The position numbers and the translations under genes were made by a program. The notes below the pieces were generated by a model that was not told the origin of the DNA, searched no databases, and saw nothing but the letters and a program-made list of their open reading frames with translations. From contig DLMJ01000001.1 in assembly GCA_002479255.1 (NCBI GenBank), forward strand, positions 62,001 through 126,000: 64,000 bases of DNA, in the 5' to 3' direction. This document shows positions 1 through 8,975 of this stretch, piece after piece. Position 1 is the stretch's first letter; every line of letters starts with the position of its first letter. The DNA is from Candidatus Binatus soli. Lineage in GTDB: Bacteria > Desulfobacterota > Binatia > Binatales > Binataceae.

Positions 1-75
1 GTGTTTCCGATCGGACCGGCCGCCACCGCGTCGCGCGATTATCCCAACACGATGCGCGCGCTGGCGGGAGCTTAA
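1..75 (+). CDS. C-terminal end of an unidentified protein (cut by window edge)
   Basis: The window opens inside an open frame that runs 24 codons and stops with TAA at 73-75; the last residues read ...YPNTMRALAGA. Too little is present to recognise a family. It converges on the enoyl-CoA hydratase gene, whose stop lies 14 bases away. The fragment could also be chance open frame at the edge, but the tight convergent spacing favours a real gene end. Confidence 0.35.
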   Translation: MFPIGPAATASRDYPNTMRALAGA

Positions 76-89
76 GCGCCTGACGCCAT

Positions 90-896
90 CTACTTTCCCT
101 TGTAGTTTGGCTTTCGCTTCTCCATGAACGAGCGCGGACCTTCCTTCGCGTCCTCGGACCTCATCACTTCGCGTGCAATTTCGTTCTCGATTTTGAAGGC
201 CTCCTCGTAGGGACGGCCCGAGCATCGCCGCACCGCCTCTTTGATCTTCCGCACCGCCAGCGGCCCGTTCTGCGCGATTGTCGCCGCGAGTTCGTCGGCC
301 TTCGCGATCAGTTTTTCCTGCGGCACGACGTAGTTGACCAGGCCCAGGCGCCACGCCTCCTGCGCATCGATCCGGTTGCCGGTCAGCAGAATCTCCATCG
401 CCTTGCAGTACGGAATCTGGCGTTGCAGCCGCGCCAGCGAGCCGGCGGCCGGGATGATCGCCCATTTCACTTCCTGCAGCCCGAAGCTCGCGTTCTCCGA
501 CGCGACTCGAAGGTCGGTTGCCTGGATCAATTCCATTCCGCCCGCGATGCAAAACCCGTTGACCGCGGAAATTACCGGCTTGTCCATGTCGTAGCCGCGC
601 AGCAACGCGATGTCGCCGAGCTTGCGATCCGCGAGCAGCTTGCTGTCCCACTCGTCCTCCGGCTTTCGCGCGCCGGTGAGCAGCGGAATCAAGCGCCCCA
701 GATCGGCGCCGGCCGAGAACGCGACCTTGCCTGCGCCGGTCACGATCGTCGCCCGGATTGCGTCGTCGCTGTCGATCTCCTTCCACGCAGCAGCAAGGCT
801 CACGAGCATTTCGGGATTCAGCGAATTGTGGACCTCGGGCCGGTTGAGGGTGAGATAGGCGACGTGATTTCGTTTTTCGAAGATTAACGCGGGCAT
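90..896 (-). CDS. Enoyl-CoA hydratase/isomerase (crotonase) family protein
   Basis: Crotonase-fold protein of 268 residues, the usual length for the family, expected to hydrate or isomerise an enoyl-CoA in fatty-acid or branched acyl-CoA breakdown in the cytoplasm. The oxyanion-hole motif FSAGADLG lies near residues 60-67 and AVNGFCIAGG near 111-120. Both positions that carry the acid/base glutamates in rat enoyl-CoA hydratase are glutamate here (E122 in GGME and E142 in FGLQE, 20 residues apart), so true hydratase chemistry is plausible. The frame is open 48 bases further upstream, but the ATG at 896 is preceded by a good AGGAG site, so that start is used. The gene faces away from the ABC exporter pair. 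The substrate cannot be told from sequence. Confidence 0.9.
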   Translation of the reverse strand: MPALIFEKRNHVAYLTLNRPEVHNSLNPEMLVSLAAAWKEIDSDDAIRATIVTGAGKVAFSAGADLGRLIPLLTGARKPEDEWDSKLLADRKLGDIALLRGYDMDKPVISAVNGFCIAGGMELIQATDLRVASENASFGLQEVKWAIIPAAGSLARLQRQIPYCKAMEILLTGNRIDAQEAWRLGLVNYVVPQEKLIAKADELAATIAQNGPLAVRKIKEAVRRCSGRPYEEAFKIENEIAREVMRSEDAKEGPRSFMEKRKPNYKGK

Positions 897-1078
897 GATG
901 CGCTCCTTTTCCGTGCGCTGTGACGAATTCAAGCAATCGCGCACCGGCCCCGCGAAGTTACCATCAAACAGTCTTCGCCGGCCACGCCCGCACCTTTACC
1001 CGCCGCTTCGCGGGCCGTTATGATCCTGCGAAACTCCCAACCTTCCGCACACAGAGGAGTCATAAGACTACGATCTGT

Positions 1079-2947
1079 TTGAACGCTGAATCGACCATCG
1101 CTGCGCCTCCGGCTGCAAGCGAGTTCCCCGACGCTCGCCGGCTGCGTTCCCGCGACGTGTTCCGCTTGGTCGCGCGTGCGTGGCCGTTTATCCGGCCCTA
1201 TCGCCGCCATCTCCTGTATCTATTCCTGGCGACGCTGCCGCTGCTGCTCGGCGGACTCCTTGCGCTCAACCTCACGCGCGTTTTCTTCGACGTAGTCGGT
1301 CATGGCGGCGCCTTGACGCCCGCGCAGGCGTGGATGCTCCACGTGCCGTTGCATTCAGACCGGCGGATCGTCCTGATTCATGCGTGCGTCGTCGGCGGGA
1401 TTGCGTCGATTGTCATCCTGATCGCAGGCGCATTCATTCTCGGTTACGGGGTGTGGATTTTACAGCGCATCAGCAATCTCTTCCGCGTCAATCTCTACAC
1501 CCGCATGCAGGAACTGAGCGTGCGCTTTCATTCCGAGGAGAAGATCGGCGACGCGATTTTCCGGATGTTCCAGGACTCCGCCGCGATTCCGAATGTCATC
1601 AACGGCTTGATCGTTCAGCCGCTGATTTTCATTCCCGTCGCCGCGGCCTCGATCCTCTACCTGGTCTGGTACGACTACCGGATGGCGCTGATCGCCGCTC
1701 TGCTGATGCCCGCGAACCTCATACTGGCGTGGATGTTCGGCGATTCGATGCGCAGCGCTTTCATTCGTGAGCGCGAGACGATGGCGCGCGCGACAACGCG
1801 GATCGAAGAAACCCTCGCGTCGATCAAAACTGTCAAAGCCTTCGGCGCCGAGGCTCGCGAGGCGCAAATCTACGCGCGCGACAATTGGGACGCATTCATT
1901 GCCGCCCGCCGCGCGCGCCTGATGCTCGCGCGCTACCGTGTCATGACCAACACCGTTCGCGGTCTCGCTTACGTTGCGGCGCTGTACGTCGGCGCCACGG
2001 AAGTGATGGCGGGTGGAACCGCCGGCTTCGCACGCGCGGCCGTCTCGCTTGGACTGTTCCAGGGTTCGCTCGCGCTGTTTGGCAGCGTCAGTGCCCGCGC
2101 GCGAAATCTCACCAACTTGTGGGGCAGCATGCAGGACGTGGTCGTCGCAATATCGCGCGTGCTCGAGATGCTGCGCCAAACGACGGAGCAAGGCGTCAGC
2201 AGCGGCCGTGGAATCCCGCCAAAAACCGCGGCGGTTCTGGCCTTCGACCACGTGACGTTCGGCTACGACCCGCGCACCCCCGTCCTCACCGGCGTGAATC
2301 TCGAGGCTCGCGTCGGGCAAATCACCGCGATCGCCGGCCCCAGCGGCTCCGGCAAGAGCACGATCATCTCGCTCATCGTGAGATTTTTCGATCCGACGGC
2401 GGGCAACGTCCGGCTCGACGCCGAACCGATTCGCGACTTCGATCTTCCGGCGTGGCGCGGCATGCTTTCCGTTGCGCTGCAGGAAAATCCGCTCTTCACG
2501 GCGACCCTTCGCGACAACGTCGCCTACGGGCGCCCGAACGCATCGACCGCCGAAGTTGCCGAAGCGATTCACCGCGCAAGCCTCGGTGACTTCGTTCGTT
2601 CTCTGCCGGCCGGCCTCGACACCATGCTCGGCGAGAAGGGCTCGAAGCTTTCGGCCGGGCAGGCGCAGCGGCTCGGCCTTGCACGCGCGATTTTACGCGA
2701 CGCGCCGATTCTGTTGCTCGACGAACCGACCTCGGCCCTGGATGTTGCGACCGAAGACGCCGTGATGCGCGGCGTGCGCGATTGGGTGAACGAGGCTCCC
2801 AAACGGCGCATGGCGATTATCGCAACGCATCGCCGGACCACCGCGTCTCGCGCCGACCGAATTTTTAGGCTTGCCGCCGGTCGGCTCGTTGCCGCCGACG
2901 GATCCGCCCTCGACGACGGCCCAGTCCGCGAGGTGAGCAATGCCTGA
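1079..2947 (+). CDS. ABC exporter subunit, transmembrane domain fused to ATPase (first of pair)
   Basis: Half-size ABC exporter of the MsbA/BmrA type: an N-terminal six-helix membrane domain (about residues 40-340) followed by a nucleotide-binding domain. Walker A GPSGSGKST starts at residue 420 (K426), the signature is LSAGQ at 524-528, Walker B has D548 and catalytic E549, and the switch histidine is in IIATHR. The frame is open back to a GTG at 920, but that start lies 23 bases from the divergent hydratase start and the extra 53 residues look non-conserved. TTG at 1079 follows an AGAGGAG at a long spacing; GTG at 1157 is another option, so the start is uncertain. It overlaps the next exporter gene by 8 bases, which points to a heterodimer. 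Cargo unknown (lipid, peptide or drug). Confidence 0.85.
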   Translation: MNAESTIAAPPAASEFPDARRLRSRDVFRLVARAWPFIRPYRRHLLYLFLATLPLLLGGLLALNLTRVFFDVVGHGGALTPAQAWMLHVPLHSDRRIVLIHACVVGGIASIVILIAGAFILGYGVWILQRISNLFRVNLYTRMQELSVRFHSEEKIGDAIFRMFQDSAAIPNVINGLIVQPLIFIPVAAASILYLVWYDYRMALIAALLMPANLILAWMFGDSMRSAFIRERETMARATTRIEETLASIKTVKAFGAEAREAQIYARDNWDAFIAARRARLMLARYRVMTNTVRGLAYVAALYVGATEVMAGGTAGFARAAVSLGLFQGSLALFGSVSARARNLTNLWGSMQDVVVAISRVLEMLRQTTEQGVSSGRGIPPKTAAVLAFDHVTFGYDPRTPVLTGVNLEARVGQITAIAGPSGSGKSTIISLIVRFFDPTAGNVRLDAEPIRDFDLPAWRGMLSVALQENPLFTATLRDNVAYGRPNASTAEVAEAIHRASLGDFVRSLPAGLDTMLGEKGSKLSAGQAQRLGLARAILRDAPILLLDEPTSALDVATEDAVMRGVRDWVNEAPKRRMAIIATHRRTTASRADRIFRLAAGRLVAADGSALDDGPVREVSNA

Positions 2948-4922
2948 CGCCGTTTCGCAGCGCGACCCGCGCGCGAATCTTCTCTACGCCGGCGAACAGG
3001 CTCCGCTCACCTGGCGCGAGGCCTGGCGCTTGCTCGTCAAGAGCTGGCCGTTTATCAGCCGCCATCGCCGGCTTCTCGCGATCAAGTGCGCGCTGGTTTT
3101 CATCTCGCTGACCTTCTTTCTGATGACGCCGTGGCCGCTGAAAATCGTCATCGACAACGTGATCGACGGCCACCCGCTGACCGGCATTCCAGCCGCCATT
3201 CTGACTCCGATCGCCGGCGCCGGCCGGACCTCCCTGCTGGTCGCCGTCACGATGTTTCTGGCGCTGGCCGTGATCCTGATCGGGATGGCCGCCGGGAACG
3301 CGCAGTCGCTCGGCACCAACGTGGCGAGCGGCGGACTCGACCAGGCCGGCCTCACCGCCAACGACGCCAACGACGGCGGCAGCCTGTGGAACGGTTTGTT
3401 CGGCTACCTGGAGGCGCGCGTCACGATCGATCTCACGCAGCGGATGAACCAGTCCGTGCGCATCGCGGTCTATGAGCGATTTTTGCGCTCGCCGCTGGCG
3501 CTTTACGCCGATCAGAAAATTGGCGACGCCGTTTTCCGCGTGATGTACGACAGCGCGTCGATCGGCCCGGTATTTTATAGCGGCGTGCTGGCGCCGATCA
3601 TGTCGCTGGTGATGTTCGCGATGGCGCTGGTCGTGCTCTCCGTACATTTCAGCAACCAGCCCGTGATCGTTGTCGCCGCGATTCTCTTTCTGCCCGTGGT
3701 CGCCATCGGCAGCAGCCTCTTTGGACGCGCGCTGCGCACCCGGAGCCAGTCGATGCGCGAAAGCGGCAGCAACGTGATGGCGGCGTTCGAGGAGCGCGTC
3801 GCGCAGGTCTTGCTCATCAAGGCATTCGGACAGGAAAGCCGCGAGACTGCCGCCGTCAACGCCGCCAGCTGGGAGTCCTATCGCGCGACTCTCCGAATGC
3901 TCGCGATCGTGTTCGCGCTCGCGATCGTGCTCGCTCCCTTCTGTAGCGTGCTGATCGGATACTGCCTCTACTATCTCATGATGCAGGTGATTGCGGGCCG
4001 GATGACGCTCGGCGATATCGTCCTGCTCGCGAGCTACGGAACGATGCTGGCGAATCCGATGGCCATCATCGGCAACACGTGGGCCTCGGTGCAGGCGTCG
4101 GTCGCGGGACTCCGGCGCGTGCATAGCGTACTCGATAACCTCGCTGAGCCGGTCGGCGACGCACGCCACGACGGACTCGGCGGACGCGTCGGCAACTTGG
4201 AATTCAGCGGCGTCGCTTTGGGCTACGGCGCTGCCACCGTGCTCAGCGGAGTCACGATGTCGATGCGCGCCGGCCAGATGGTTGCGCTGGCGGGACCGAG
4301 CGGATGCGGCAAGACTACGCTCATCTGCTCGATCCCGCGTTTTCTCGAACCGTCGGCGGGAACGATCGCCTTCGACGGCGTCGATTCGCGCGCCGTCGCG
4401 CCCGACTCGATTCGCGCGCGCGTCGGATTCGTATTTCAGAATGAATCGCTGTTCTCGCTTTCGATCGAGGACAACATCCGCTACGGAAACGCCGGCGCGT
4501 CAAAGGCCGACGTTCGCGAAGCGGCCGCGATGGCGGGGGCGGCGGAATTTATCGATCGGCTCCCCGACGGATACTCGACGATGCTCGGGCGGCGTGGCGC
4601 GCGCCTCTCGGTCGGACAGAAACAGCGAATCGCCATCGCGCGCGCCCTGCTTCGACGGCCGGAAATAATCGTCCTCGACGAACCGGCCGCGCCACTCGAT
4701 CCCGGCTCGGAATCCGATCTCATAAGAACGCTGGCTCACCTCGCTCGCGATCGAATCGTCATCATCGTCGCCCATCGCCCCGACATCCTCGTCGCCTGCG
4801 ACCGCGTCTTCTTCATTCACGGCGGAACGATCGCCGCCTCCGGGACGCATGCACACCTGCTCGCGACCAACCCGGAGTACGGGGCCTATCTGTCGCAAAC
4901 CGCCGCCGAAATCCCCGCCTGA
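2940..4922 (+). CDS. ABC exporter subunit, transmembrane domain fused to ATPase (second of pair)
   Basis: Second half-transporter of 660 residues, starting with an ATG inside the end of the previous gene (8-base overlap), so the two are translationally coupled and probably form a heterodimer in the inner membrane. The membrane domain has a long, Gly/Ala/Asn-rich insertion after the second helix (about residues 110-155) not seen in its partner. The ATPase domain has Walker A GPSGCGKTT (K458), signature LSVGQ (L556), Walker B with D580 and E581, and IVAHR. Both NBDs keep the catalytic glutamate, so neither site is obviously degenerate; both replace the second glycine-position residue of LSGGQ (A in one, V in the other). 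Cargo not predictable. Confidence 0.88.
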   Translation: MPDAVSQRDPRANLLYAGEQAPLTWREAWRLLVKSWPFISRHRRLLAIKCALVFISLTFFLMTPWPLKIVIDNVIDGHPLTGIPAAILTPIAGAGRTSLLVAVTMFLALAVILIGMAAGNAQSLGTNVASGGLDQAGLTANDANDGGSLWNGLFGYLEARVTIDLTQRMNQSVRIAVYERFLRSPLALYADQKIGDAVFRVMYDSASIGPVFYSGVLAPIMSLVMFAMALVVLSVHFSNQPVIVVAAILFLPVVAIGSSLFGRALRTRSQSMRESGSNVMAAFEERVAQVLLIKAFGQESRETAAVNAASWESYRATLRMLAIVFALAIVLAPFCSVLIGYCLYYLMMQVIAGRMTLGDIVLLASYGTMLANPMAIIGNTWASVQASVAGLRRVHSVLDNLAEPVGDARHDGLGGRVGNLEFSGVALGYGAATVLSGVTMSMRAGQMVALAGPSGCGKTTLICSIPRFLEPSAGTIAFDGVDSRAVAPDSIRARVGFVFQNESLFSLSIEDNIRYGNAGASKADVREAAAMAGAAEFIDRLPDGYSTMLGRRGARLSVGQKQRIAIARALLRRPEIIVLDEPAAPLDPGSESDLIRTLAHLARDRIVIIVAHRPDILVACDRVFFIHGGTIAASGTHAHLLATNPEYGAYLSQTAAEIPA

Positions 4923-5001
4923 TTCCGTCGGCGGGTTCGCATTTTGTCGGCCCCGCTCGCCCTGTTAAACTTGCCGGAGAGAGACGCGCACGGCTAATCC
5001 C

Positions 5002-5721
5002 TTGCCGAAAAACAAGAACAAGACCGAAGGCGTGGCCGAAGAGCCGCGCGTCGTCATCGACTTCGACCTGCTGCGCACCTACGCCGCGCAAAATTTCCGC
5101 GACCTCGGTGGCCATCCCGCCGCCAATAGCCGTCGCGTCCGCGCCAGCCGCATATTCCGCTCATCCCATCTCGCCGAAGTTCCACCTGAAAGCCCCATCA
5201 GCCGGCTCAAGCTCCGCACCCTCGTCACTCTCCAGAGCCGCGCCGAAGTGAAACATATGGGCGCGCCCGAGCCCGCCTCGCGCCGCGGCGTGCGATGGGA
5301 GCACATCCCGATGGGCGACGAATGGTTCAACGACGAGGGCTACACGGAAATTGCCGCGCAATCCGGCCGCGATCATCTGGCGCTCGTGATGCACTTTCGG
5401 CGCGACTGGCGCCGCTTCTTCAAACTGCTCGCCGAGCGCGACGTTTACCCCCTGCTCTTCCATTGCTCCGCCGGCCGCGACCGCACCGGGGTCGGCGCCG
5501 CGATGCTGCTGTCGATGCTCGGGGTCGATCGCAATCGAATCGTCGCCGACTTTCTCGAAAGCAACCTGGTCTATCCCAAGCTTCCGCTCACAGCCGAGCA
5601 ACTCGATCCGGTCTTCGAACTCATCGACGAGAACGGCGGTATCGAAGGTTTCATGCGCGAGGTAATCGGCCTCGCGCCCGGCGAACTCGCCATCATTCAG
5701 GAAGATCTGCTGGAAGATTGA
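5002..5721 (+). CDS. Tyrosine-protein phosphatase (Y_phosphatase3-like)
   Basis: Cysteine-dependent phosphatase of 239 residues. The N-terminal NFRDLGGH block (31-38) and the P-loop HCSAGRDRTG (nucleophile C155, phosphate-binding R161) are the two hallmarks of the bacterial tyrosine/lipid phosphatase family that includes MptpB-like enzymes. No signal peptide is visible, so it is probably cytoplasmic. Start codon is TTG; a GGAGAG site lies rather far upstream, and no ATG is available before the NFRDLGG block, so the N-terminus may shift by about ten residues. It follows the ABC exporter pair by 79 bases on the same strand and could be co-transcribed. Substrate (phosphotyrosine or phosphoinositide) unknown. 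Confidence 0.85.
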   Translation: MPKNKNKTEGVAEEPRVVIDFDLLRTYAAQNFRDLGGHPAANSRRVRASRIFRSSHLAEVPPESPISRLKLRTLVTLQSRAEVKHMGAPEPASRRGVRWEHIPMGDEWFNDEGYTEIAAQSGRDHLALVMHFRRDWRRFFKLLAERDVYPLLFHCSAGRDRTGVGAAMLLSMLGVDRNRIVADFLESNLVYPKLPLTAEQLDPVFELIDENGGIEGFMREVIGLAPGELAIIQEDLLED

Positions 5722-5756
5722 CTGCGCCGCTTCCGGCAAGCAGTCCAAGCGAGCGG

Positions 5757-6914
5757 TCAAGCGGGCAGGTAGCCTTCGCGCAGCAGCGACTTGGCGATGA
5801 TCATCCGCTGCACTTCGCTGGTGCCCTCGCCGATTTCCGAGAGCTTGGCGTCGCGCATGTAGCGCTCGACCGGGAAATCGGTGACGTAGCCGTAGCCGCC
5901 GTGGATCTGCACGGCTTTGATCGTTGACCACATCGCGGTTTCCGACGCAAACAGCTTTGCCATCGCGGCCTCGCGCGCGAACGGCCTGCCCGCATCCTTG
6001 AGTGCGGCGGCGCGGCAGATGAGCACCCACGAGGCGTCGATTCTGGTCGCCATGTCGGCGAACATCCACTGGATCGCCTGGAACTCGGCAATTTTCTTGC
6101 CGAACTGGCCGCGTTCGAGCGCGTATGCGCGGGCTTCCTCGAATCCGCCGCGCGCGATTCCCGCCGCGAATCCGGCGATTCCGATTCGCCCGGCTTCGAG
6201 CACCTTGAGCGTCTGTCTGTACCCGGCGCCGAGTTCGCCGACGAGGTTGCGCGCCGGCACGGTGACGTTGTCGAAGATAACTTCGGCGGTATCGGAGGCG
6301 CGCAATCCCAGCTTTTCGATTTTCTTTCCGTTCGAGAGGCCCGCCGTGCCGCGATCGACGATGAATGCCGACACGCCGTCGCGTCCCCGCGAATTGTCGG
6401 TAATCGCCATCACGACATATACGTCGGCAACCGTGCCGTTGGTTATAAACATCTTGGAGCCGGTGATCGAATAGTTGTCGCCGGCCCGCGTGGCCTTCGT
6501 GCGCATCGCGGCCGCGTCCGAACCGGAGCTCGGCTCGGTCAGGCACCACGCGCCGATCTTCCTGGCCTGGAGCATCGCGGGTACGTAATGCTCGCGCTGC
6601 TGGTCGGATGCGAAACCGGCGATGTGCCCTGTCGCGAGCGACATATGCGCGGCGCACGTCAGGCCGATCGACGCGTCGTAACGCGAGAGCCCTTCGACAA
6701 CGAGTACCTGAGAGAGGGTGTCCGCGCCGCCGCCGCCGAATTTTTCCGGGAATGCGACGCCGAGAAAGCCGAGCCGGCCGAGCTGCTCGACGATGTGCCG
6801 TGGGAAGGTCTCCTCCTTGTCCCACTTGGTCGAATGCGGCTTGATTTCGCGCTCGGCGAAGTCGGTCAACGTTTCGCGGATGCGCCGCTGCTCTTCGGTA
6901 AGATCGAAGTTCAT
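5757..6914 (-). CDS. Acyl-CoA dehydrogenase
   Basis: FAD flavoenzyme of 385 residues, full length for the family, that introduces an alpha-beta double bond into an acyl-CoA and passes electrons to ETF. The family blocks are present: WCLTEPSSGSDA for FAD/substrate contact, QIHGGYGY, and the C-terminal EGTSEVQR whose first glutamate (E363) matches the catalytic base of medium- and short-chain enzymes. Last gene of a four-gene minus-strand operon: it starts 6 bases after the cobalamin-binding mutase subunit. The company of an IcmAB-like mutase suggests a short branched or linear acyl-CoA such as isobutyryl- or butyryl-CoA, but this is inferred from context only. Confidence 0.92.
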   Translation of the reverse strand: MNFDLTEEQRRIRETLTDFAEREIKPHSTKWDKEETFPRHIVEQLGRLGFLGVAFPEKFGGGGADTLSQVLVVEGLSRYDASIGLTCAAHMSLATGHIAGFASDQQREHYVPAMLQARKIGAWCLTEPSSGSDAAAMRTKATRAGDNYSITGSKMFITNGTVADVYVVMAITDNSRGRDGVSAFIVDRGTAGLSNGKKIEKLGLRASDTAEVIFDNVTVPARNLVGELGAGYRQTLKVLEAGRIGIAGFAAGIARGGFEEARAYALERGQFGKKIAEFQAIQWMFADMATRIDASWVLICRAAALKDAGRPFAREAAMAKLFASETAMWSTIKAVQIHGGYGYVTDFPVERYMRDAKLSEIGEGTSEVQRMIIAKSLLREGYLPA

Positions 6915-6920
6915 GGCAAC

Positions 6921-7325
6921 TCAACTGCGAGGGGTGACATTCTCGCGCACCCACTTGACGATGTCTTCAGTTGACGCGCCGGGGGTGAAGATTTGGCGGA
7001 CGCCCATCTGCCTGAGCTTGACGGCGTCGTCGTCAGGAATAATCCCGCCACCGAAAACCGCGATCTCGCCGGCGCCGCGCTCCTTCAGCAGGCGCATCAC
7101 TTCGGGGAACAGCGTCATATGCGCGCCCGAAAGTACGCTCAGCCCGACCGCGTCGGCGTCTTCCTGCACGGCGGCCTCCGCGATCATTTCGGGCGTCTGA
7201 TGAAGCCCCGTATAGATGACCTCGAAGCCGCCGTCGCGCAGCGCGCGCGCGATAATCTTCGCGCCTCGATCGTGACCGTCGAGTCCCGGCTTTGCGACCA
7301 GAATTCTGAGTCTCTTGTCCGCCAT
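6921..7325 (-). CDS. Cobalamin-binding subunit of an acyl-CoA mutase (IcmB-like)
   Basis: Small separate B12-binding subunit of 134 residues. The base-off cobalamin motif DGHDRG has the cobalt ligand at H18; the SVLSGAH and GGGIIPDDD loops complete the Rossmann-like B12 fold. It would pair with the large subunit encoded 3 bases upstream to give an adenosylcobalamin-dependent carbon-skeleton mutase. The split into a stand-alone B12 subunit is typical of isobutyryl-CoA mutase and archaeal-type methylmalonyl-CoA mutase. No MeaB-like G-protein chaperone gene is seen beside it. Confidence 0.92.
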   Translation of the reverse strand: MADKRLRILVAKPGLDGHDRGAKIIARALRDGGFEVIYTGLHQTPEMIAEAAVQEDADAVGLSVLSGAHMTLFPEVMRLLKERGAGEIAVFGGGIIPDDDAVKLRQMGVRQIFTPGASTEDIVKWVRENVTPRS

Positions 7326-7328
7326 CGC

Positions 7329-8963
7329 CTAAATCCAGCCTGGGTCTTTGTACACGCCGAACTCGGCGCGAAAGATATCGGAGACCTCGCCGACGGTCGC
7401 GTCGCGGCGCACCGCCTCGCAAATCGGTTCCATCAGGTTCTCGCCGGAGCGGCACGCCTCGGCGACGCGGGCCAGCGCTTCCCTGACGGCGGCCGAGTTT
7501 CGCTCGCGCTTGACCTTGCGCACGCGCTGAATCTGCCGCTCTTCGATCCCGGCGTCGATCTTCAGCGTCGCGATCGGAATTTCCTCGGGAATTGAATACT
7601 TGTTCACCCCGACCACCGTCTTGATTCCCTGCTCCAGCTGGCGCTGAAAGTGAAACGCGGCCTCCGCGATCTCGCGCTGGGGATAGCCCGTCTCGATTGC
7701 CTTGACCATCCCGCCCATCTCGTCGATGCGCCGGATATAATCGTTCGCCTCGCGTTCCATCCTGTCCGTCAGCGCCTCGACCGCGTAGCTGCCGCCGAAT
7801 GGATCGATCGTATTGGTCACGCCAGTCTCTTCGGCGATGACTTGTTGCGTGCGCAGCGCGACCATCACGGCCTGTTCGGTGGGCAGCGCGAGCGTCTCGT
7901 CCATCGAATTGGTGTGCAGCGACTGGACTCCGCCGAGCACTCCTGCCAGCGCCTGAATTGCCACGCGAACCACGTTATTGGTCGGCTGCTGCGCGGTCAG
8001 CGACGCGCCCGCGGTTTGCGCATGCGTGCGCAGCATCATCGATTTCGGATTCATCGCGCCGAAACGGTCCTTCATGATTCGCGCCCACATCCGGCGCGCG
8101 GCGCGGAGCTTGGCGATCTCTTCGAGAAAGTCGTTGTGCAGATTCCAGAAGAACGACAGCCGCTGCGCGAACTCATCGATGCCGAGCCCCCGCTTGATTG
8201 CCTCATCGACGTAGCAGATGCCGTCGGCAATCGTGAATGCGAGTTCTTGTACGGCGGTCGAGCCTGCCTCGCGGATGTGGTAGCCGGAGATCGACACGGG
8301 ATGCCAGCGTGGAACTTTGCGGGCGCAGAACTCAATCATGTCGGTGACGATTCGCAGCGCCGGGCGCGGCGGGCAAATCCATTCCTTCTGCGCGATGTAC
8401 TCTTTGAGCATGTCGTTCTGAATGGTTCCGCCGACGCGCTCCCACGGAATTCCGTTGCGCTCAGCCACCACCAGGTACATCGCGAGCAAAATCGACGCCG
8501 AACAATTCACCGTCATCGAGGTGGTGACTCTGTCGAGCGGAATTCGATCGAACAATGTCGCCATGTCGCAAACCGTCGAGACCGCCACACCCTCGCGTCC
8601 CACTTCACCGAGCGCCCGTTCGTGGTCGGCGTCGTAGCCCATCAGCGTCGGCATGTCGAACGCGGTGGAAAGCCCGTCCTGGCCCTGGCCGAGCAGGAAG
8701 TGGAAGCGCGCGTTGGTGTCCTCGGCAAGGCCGAAGCCGGCGAACTGGCGCATTGTCCAAAACCGTCCGCGATACATCGAGCCGTACACACCGCGTGTGT
8801 ACGGAAACTCGCCGGGGTTGCCCAGCGCGTCGTCGTACGAGCCGGTTACGTCGTCGGGCGTGTAGAGCGGGTCGAGTTCCATGTCGGACACGGTCGAGAA
8901 ACGGACCGGGCGCTCTCTGGCCTGCTGGTAGGTCGTCTCGAGCCATTTCTTTTTGTTGCCCAC
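7329..8963 (-). CDS. Acyl-CoA mutase large subunit, isobutyryl-CoA mutase-like
   Basis: TIM-barrel subunit of 544 residues lacking the B12 domain. TRGVY...MYRGRFWTMRQ (56-73) and SISGYHIREAG match the substrate barrel of the methylmalonyl-CoA mutase family. Two substrate-selecting positions differ from methylmalonyl-CoA mutase: the residue equivalent to P. shermanii Tyr89 is F74 (RQFAGF) and that equivalent to Arg207 is Q192 (EYIAQKEW). Phe/Gln is the published isobutyryl-CoA mutase pair; Arg is needed to bind the malonyl carboxylate. The enzyme is therefore more likely to interconvert isobutyryl- and butyryl-CoA or a related unbranched/branched pair. It is commonly annotated as methylmalonyl-CoA mutase. 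It lies 12 bases downstream of one acyl-CoA dehydrogenase and 3 bases before its B12 subunit. Confidence 0.92.
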   Translation of the reverse strand: MGNKKKWLETTYQQARERPVRFSTVSDMELDPLYTPDDVTGSYDDALGNPGEFPYTRGVYGSMYRGRFWTMRQFAGFGLAEDTNARFHFLLGQGQDGLSTAFDMPTLMGYDADHERALGEVGREGVAVSTVCDMATLFDRIPLDRVTTSMTVNCSASILLAMYLVVAERNGIPWERVGGTIQNDMLKEYIAQKEWICPPRPALRIVTDMIEFCARKVPRWHPVSISGYHIREAGSTAVQELAFTIADGICYVDEAIKRGLGIDEFAQRLSFFWNLHNDFLEEIAKLRAARRMWARIMKDRFGAMNPKSMMLRTHAQTAGASLTAQQPTNNVVRVAIQALAGVLGGVQSLHTNSMDETLALPTEQAVMVALRTQQVIAEETGVTNTIDPFGGSYAVEALTDRMEREANDYIRRIDEMGGMVKAIETGYPQREIAEAAFHFQRQLEQGIKTVVGVNKYSIPEEIPIATLKIDAGIEERQIQRVRKVKRERNSAAVREALARVAEACRSGENLMEPICEAVRRDATVGEVSDIFRAEFGVYKDPGWI

Positions 8964-8975
8964 AGTGCGCGACCC

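Noticed and set aside
920..1078. 53-residue N-terminal extension of the first ABC exporter
   Set aside because: GTG start only 23 bases from a divergent start, no ribosome site, and composition unlike exporters.
1460..2572. Long minus-strand open frame opposite the first ABC exporter gene
   Set aside because: Antisense shadow: Arg/Asp/His-rich composition, no family match, while the plus strand has full ABC motifs.
5161..6954. 597-codon minus-strand frame over the phosphatase and dehydrogenase genes
   Set aside because: It crosses two convincing genes on different strands and is Arg-rich low-complexity sequence, a high-GC artefact.
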